A stretch of 64,000 nucleotides of DNA from Streptomyces sp. NBC_01341 (GTDB lineage: Bacteria; Actinomycetota; Actinomycetes; Streptomycetales; Streptomycetaceae). The DNA lies in assembly GCF_035946055.1 (NCBI RefSeq), contig NZ_CP108364.1, positions 5,146,001 to 5,210,000 on the forward strand, given 5' to 3'. The position numbers were made by a program, and so were the translations under genes. The notes under the pieces were generated by a model. It made no database searches, was not told where the DNA came from, and saw only the letters and a program-made list of their open reading frames with translations. Shown here one piece after another: positions 60,631 through 64,000 of this stretch; the stretch's first letter is position 1, and each line of letters opens with the position of its first letter.

Positions 60631-63600
60631 GTGACCACCCCTGCCTTCGGTTATCAAGAGACCTGTCTCCCGGTCGACGACTGGCTCTCGCAGCGGCTGC
60701 TCGGGGCGGGGGTTCACGGCCCGGAGAAGGAGGCGCTGGTCCAGGCGGCCCGCGAGGAATTCAAGACGGTCTACCGGGATCTCCTCGACGAGCTGCTGGA
60801 ACAGGCCCGGAAGGCCGCCCCCGCCGCGCCGGTGCCGGTCGATGGCGCCGAGTCGGTGATCGCGGCGTGGGAGGCGTTCGAGGAGCGCGACGGAGAGATC
60901 GCGGGTGCGGTGCTGGATGCCACCCGGCGGCGAATTCCCCGTGAGCTCGGTGACATGGACGAGGCGGTCAAGAGGGCCTACGCCGTGCTCACCCCCGCGG
61001 ACCGGGTGCGCTCGGTGGTGGACCAGGCGGCGTTGCTGTCCAGCCAGGTGCTGGGCGGGACCCGGTACCCGGGGCGTGGGGGCGCGCCGGTGGTTCAGGC
61101 GCCCGGCTGGGTGTGGGCTCCGGGGCACGGCCAGGGCGTGTCGGTCGACGCGGTGTCGCCGGGCATGGCGGAGGCGGCCCACAGCGTCGCCACGGTGGGC
61201 CAGCGGCTGGTCAACGTCGAGGGGGACGGCGACTGTCTGTTCAGCGCGTTCGTCGTCGCGGCTGAACTGCGGGACGAATACGGACGGTTGAGGACGTCCG
61301 GCTGGCTGCGGCAGCACCTTGCCAGTCGACTGGAAGGGGTCATCCACCAGCCGCTGGACATATGGGCCGATCTGGGGATGCAGACGCTGGGCGCGCGTTT
61401 CGAGCTGGTCCGCGCCGTGCGGACTCCTGGGCACTGGGACAGCGATCACGGGGACGCCTTCCCGTATCTGCTGACGTGGGCGCACGACGTCACCCTGGAG
61501 TACTTCCCGTTCGAGACGGGCCGTGACGCGGAGGACTGGGAGGAGTACGGGGCGGGCCGGCGCAGAGTGTCGCTGGTCCGGTTCAACCCCGGGGAGGGCT
61601 GGCAGCACTGGGCGGCGGCCGTGCCCGGGGACGCTCCGGTGCTCAGGGAGACGACGGCGCCGGGCCGGGAGCGCGGGCAATCGTCGGCCGGGTCGTACAC
61701 CGGCCGGGCCTCACGGTCCACATCCCGGTCAGCCCCCGCGGCCGGGGGGTACGAGCGTGCGGGCAGTCTGTTCAGCGATGTGTCCCGCGCGAGTACGGCC
61801 TACGGCGGCGGCATGCAGATCGATCATGCGGGGCCTGCGTTCGATTTCGACCAGGACGATCGGATGACGGTCGACGCGGCGCAGGCGGCGGAGCGGGCCC
61901 TCACGCCCCGGACCCAGCCGCGCCGACCCGTGCGTGAGCACACCGTGATCGATGTGGACGACCGTCTTCAGGAGAGCTTGTGGAAGCTGGGTGACCGGGC
62001 CCGGCACCCGTGGCACGGGGAGTCGGAGCGCATTCCCTACGACTTCAGGCGCTCAGGGACCCAGAATCTGCAGCCGGAGCAGGAGGCGCACCTGTTCGCC
62101 GTGCTGCGGGCGGAACGCGGCGCCAACCTCGCCCGCGGTGTCGACGAGACGGTGGGCGGCGTCCTCCGGCGTATTCAGGCGATGTACGGCGGCATCGTGC
62201 TGGACGCGATGGACCTGCTCCGTCTTCGCCAGCGCTATCACGACCAGCTGCAGGTGCAGGCGCACCGGCCACCGCAGCCGCAGCCGCAGCCGCAAGTGCC
62301 TCAGCCTCAGCTGCCCCAGCCGCAGGCGTCGCAGCCGCGTGTGGGACTGCTCGACGGGGTGCCTGCCCTCGAAGCCGTGCGCGCCCTGGCTGCCGCCGAG
62401 TACGTCCGGAACAACAACGGCAGTGTCAAGGGCATCACCCAGTCGAAGATGACCCGGCTCGCCGACGGACGAGACCTGGGGAGGGCCCTCGGCTCATGGG
62501 TCGAGATGGTCCGCCGGGGGCGCCCGCCGGTCGCTGCAGGGACCAGGGAGTTCTTGGAGAGTCTGGGCGTCGTGAAGCCCGACGGCGGAACGAAGGCACG
62601 CCCGGATCTGCCGCAGCCGCCGTCGGCGGAGACACTCGAAGGGGTGAACCTGAGCGAGCGGTTGCTGGCACTGGCCGCAAAGGAGTACGTCGAGAGCACG
62701 GGCAAGGTCCGGGGGATCACCGGCTCGAAGGTTCGGCGGAACATCGAAGGGCGGGGGTGGACCGCGGAGCTCGGTACCTGGATCAAGAACATCCGTGCGG
62801 GGTACTCCATTGATGCCCGCACGAGAGCATTCCTGCGGGGCCTCGGGGTCATCGCAGGCGCGGAGGTGGATGAGCAGGCCGTGCCGGTCCGCCCGGAGCC
62901 GCCCCGCGGGGAGCCCCTGGGGCCGGAGGCGCTGGAGGGGGTGAAGCCGAGCGAGCGGCTGCGGGCCCTGGCTGCCGCGGAGTATGTGAGTACCGGCGGT
63001 ACGGCCATCACGCGGACGGAGATCCGCGAGTACCGCGGAGAGGATCTGGGCACGAAGCTGGGTTCCTGGGTGAACGCGGTTCGTGTGAAGCGCGTGAACA
63101 TCGACCCGCGGACGAGAAGGTATCTGGAGAGCTGGGGTGTCCTCAGCCGGACTCAGGCAGAGGCTGTGCCCGGCCCCTCGGCATCCGCTGAGACCGCACC
63201 TGTCACGCAGCCGCCCGCTGACGAGCCGCGTCCGATCCTGTACGCCTCCGGCATCCGTGCCCACGTGCTGGACGTACTGCGTGAGCGCGGTGCGTCGACG
63301 GCCATCTCGGAACGCGTCATAGCAGGCGCCTACGCACGGATTCCGTCCGAGTTGCGTTCGCCCGATCCACGTCGGGCGGCGCGTGACATCGTGGACATTC
63401 TGCAGTTCGGCAGGGTGACACGCCTGCCCGGCGGCACCCGTCCGGCGGGCATCGGCGATCAGTCGTCCGGTTCCGGACAACAGGAATCGGTGCGAGTGCC
63501 GCTGGGCGCCCGCGTGACCGTAGGGCTGCCGCGTACGGGCAGCGCGGGCGTGATCCTGGCAGATCCGGCTGCTGTGGTGGGGGCCGACCATACGGCAGGG

Positions 63601-64000
63601 CAGGGCGCGCTCTCCACGAAGGACGGGAAACAAGCTCTGTCCCAGCCCCTTTCGTGGACGCGCTTCCACGTCTCGGATCCGCACCGGCTCCATGCCCTGT
63701 TCGGCTATGACGTGAGCGACGCCGGCGACATCCGGTTCGGCGACGGCGACGGGACAGTTCATTTGTCAGCGAACGACTGGATGGCCTACGGCGACGACTT
63801 CCTCCATCTCGCTGACGGCGTGGTCCTGCGGGGCGACAGCGGATGGATCGGGCGGGTGGACAACTGGGACGCCCTCACGGACAGCCTGGGCGGCACCGGT
63901 ACCGAAGCCACGCATTCCGTCCTCACCGACGGCCGGGCCATCCATGTTCTTCCGCTCGGCGGAGCCACCGGCCCGGCCGTTCGCCTCCCGCTCGTACCCG
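60631..64000 (+). CDS. Large OTU-protease-containing protein with three helicase-associated-like repeats (partial)
   Basis: A frame from GTG 60631 stays open for 1123 codons to the window edge. Residues 1-190 are helical with no recognised domain. Residues 190-330 form an OTU-type cysteine protease core: 'VNVEGDGDCLFSAFV' with Cys202, and His326 in 'EGWQHWA'. A linker follows with a Pro/Gln run (about 545-570). Then come three repeats of about 70 residues (576-648, 671-741, 770-838), each 'ALAAxEYV ... IT.SK ... LGSWV..VR ... TR.FL.SLGV', like helicase-associated domains. The C-terminal part has a 'YGDDFLHLADGVVLRGD' segment. Actinobacterial giant polymorphic toxins can look like this. The start has only a weak GGGA site. 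It is 101 bp downstream of the HAD gene. Confidence 0.75.
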   Translation, partial: MTTPAFGYQETCLPVDDWLSQRLLGAGVHGPEKEALVQAAREEFKTVYRDLLDELLEQARKAAPAAPVPVDGAESVIAAWEAFEERDGEIAGAVLDATRRRIPRELGDMDEAVKRAYAVLTPADRVRSVVDQAALLSSQVLGGTRYPGRGGAPVVQAPGWVWAPGHGQGVSVDAVSPGMAEAAHSVATVGQRLVNVEGDGDCLFSAFVVAAELRDEYGRLRTSGWLRQHLASRLEGVIHQPLDIWADLGMQTLGARFELVRAVRTPGHWDSDHGDAFPYLLTWAHDVTLEYFPFETGRDAEDWEEYGAGRRRVSLVRFNPGEGWQHWAAAVPGDAPVLRETTAPGRERGQSSAGSYTGRASRSTSRSAPAAGGYERAGSLFSDVSRASTAYGGGMQIDHAGPAFDFDQDDRMTVDAAQAAERALTPRTQPRRPVREHTVIDVDDRLQESLWKLGDRARHPWHGESERIPYDFRRSGTQNLQPEQEAHLFAVLRAERGANLARGVDETVGGVLRRIQAMYGGIVLDAMDLLRLRQRYHDQLQVQAHRPPQPQPQPQVPQPQLPQPQASQPRVGLLDGVPALEAVRALAAAEYVRNNNGSVKGITQSKMTRLADGRDLGRALGSWVEMVRRGRPPVAAGTREFLESLGVVKPDGGTKARPDLPQPPSAETLEGVNLSERLLALAAKEYVESTGKVRGITGSKVRRNIEGRGWTAELGTWIKNIRAGYSIDARTRAFLRGLGVIAGAEVDEQAVPVRPEPPRGEPLGPEALEGVKPSERLRALAAAEYVSTGGTAITRTEIREYRGEDLGTKLGSWVNAVRVKRVNIDPRTRRYLESWGVLSRTQAEAVPGPSASAETAPVTQPPADEPRPILYASGIRAHVLDVLRERGASTAISERVIAGAYARIPSELRSPDPRRAARDIVDILQFGRVTRLPGGTRPAGIGDQSSGSGQQESVRVPLGARVTVGLPRTGSAGVILADPAAVVGADHTAGQGALSTKDGKQALSQPLSWTRFHVSDPHRLHALFGYDVSDAGDIRFGDGDGTVHLSANDWMAYGDDFLHLADGVVLRGDSGWIGRVDNWDALTDSLGGTGTEATHSVLTDGRAIHVLPLGGATGPAVRLPLVP

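Noticed and set aside
62265..62335. CAGCCG microsatellite
   Set aside because: It is an in-frame Pro/Gln linker of the OTU protein, common in Streptomyces linkers.

Overview
The window is 64 kb of high-GC actinobacterial DNA, almost certainly from a Streptomyces chromosome. The signs are the strong third-position G/C bias, GTG starts, many leaderless genes, and a gene set typical of that genus: matB, an Mbl-type actin, fasR-fabD-fabH-acpP-fabF, an AceE-type pyruvate dehydrogenase and tandem terD genes. From memory the order resembles the SCO2365-SCO2452 part of S. coelicolor read backwards; no search was run.

Layout. 1-6.5 kb: the end of an unknown gene, a SUKH/SMI1-like gene, a 1494-residue secreted protein (transglycosylase-like, golvesin-like and NucA/NucB DNase-like parts) and a small secreted DUF2690 protein. 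7-14 kb: an MFS exporter, a cysteine-rich leader peptide before an SsuD-like monooxygenase, a VOC protein, a 163-bp inverted-repeat (MITE-like) element, a fused AccD/AccA-type carboxyltransferase overlapping malonyl-CoA synthetase, and a divergent Lrp regulator. 14.5-21 kb: a GAF histidine kinase and an MreB/Mbl-like protein that both appear to have lost catalytic residues, a CxxC membrane protein, a MarR regulator facing an NADP oxidoreductase, and an Ohr peroxidase.

21-29.4 kb: one long minus-strand sugar operon running from 29420 down to 20907 (enolase-superfamily dehydratase, zinc alcohol dehydrogenase, U32-like protein, ChvE-like binding lipoprotein, two-domain ABC ATPase, permease, Tat-exported aldose epimerase). 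A repeated 14-bp motif precedes its first and third genes. 29.5-33.1 kb: EI24 membrane protein, cytoplasmic aldose epimerase, SGNH lipoprotein and DUF3145. 33.3-38.2 kb: the type II fatty-acid synthase operon with its regulator FasR and a 17-bp operator-like palindrome between them. 38.3-46.9 kb: single genes (pirin, serine hydrolase, MerR plus aldo/keto reductase, DUF4429, DUF1023-type hydrolase, TetR plus DHA2 pump, I36 inhibitor). 47-50 kb: aceE.

50-64 kb: a DUF3052 gene and an AhpE peroxiredoxin lead into a tellurium-resistance-type (Ter) stress island. It holds two TerD genes, a TerC/DUF475 membrane protein, a TerA-like protein and a TerD protein with a YGYPQ-repeat tail. The so-called biosynthetic module follows: a CitE-like lyase, a PRTase-TRSP-StiP-PELOTA fusion and a HAD phosphatase. 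The window ends inside a large protein (at least 1123 residues, open at the edge) with an OTU-type cysteine protease domain and three helicase-associated-like repeats. This last block is the most promising place for an undescribed function. No rRNA, tRNA, CRISPR array, phage or complete insertion sequence was seen.
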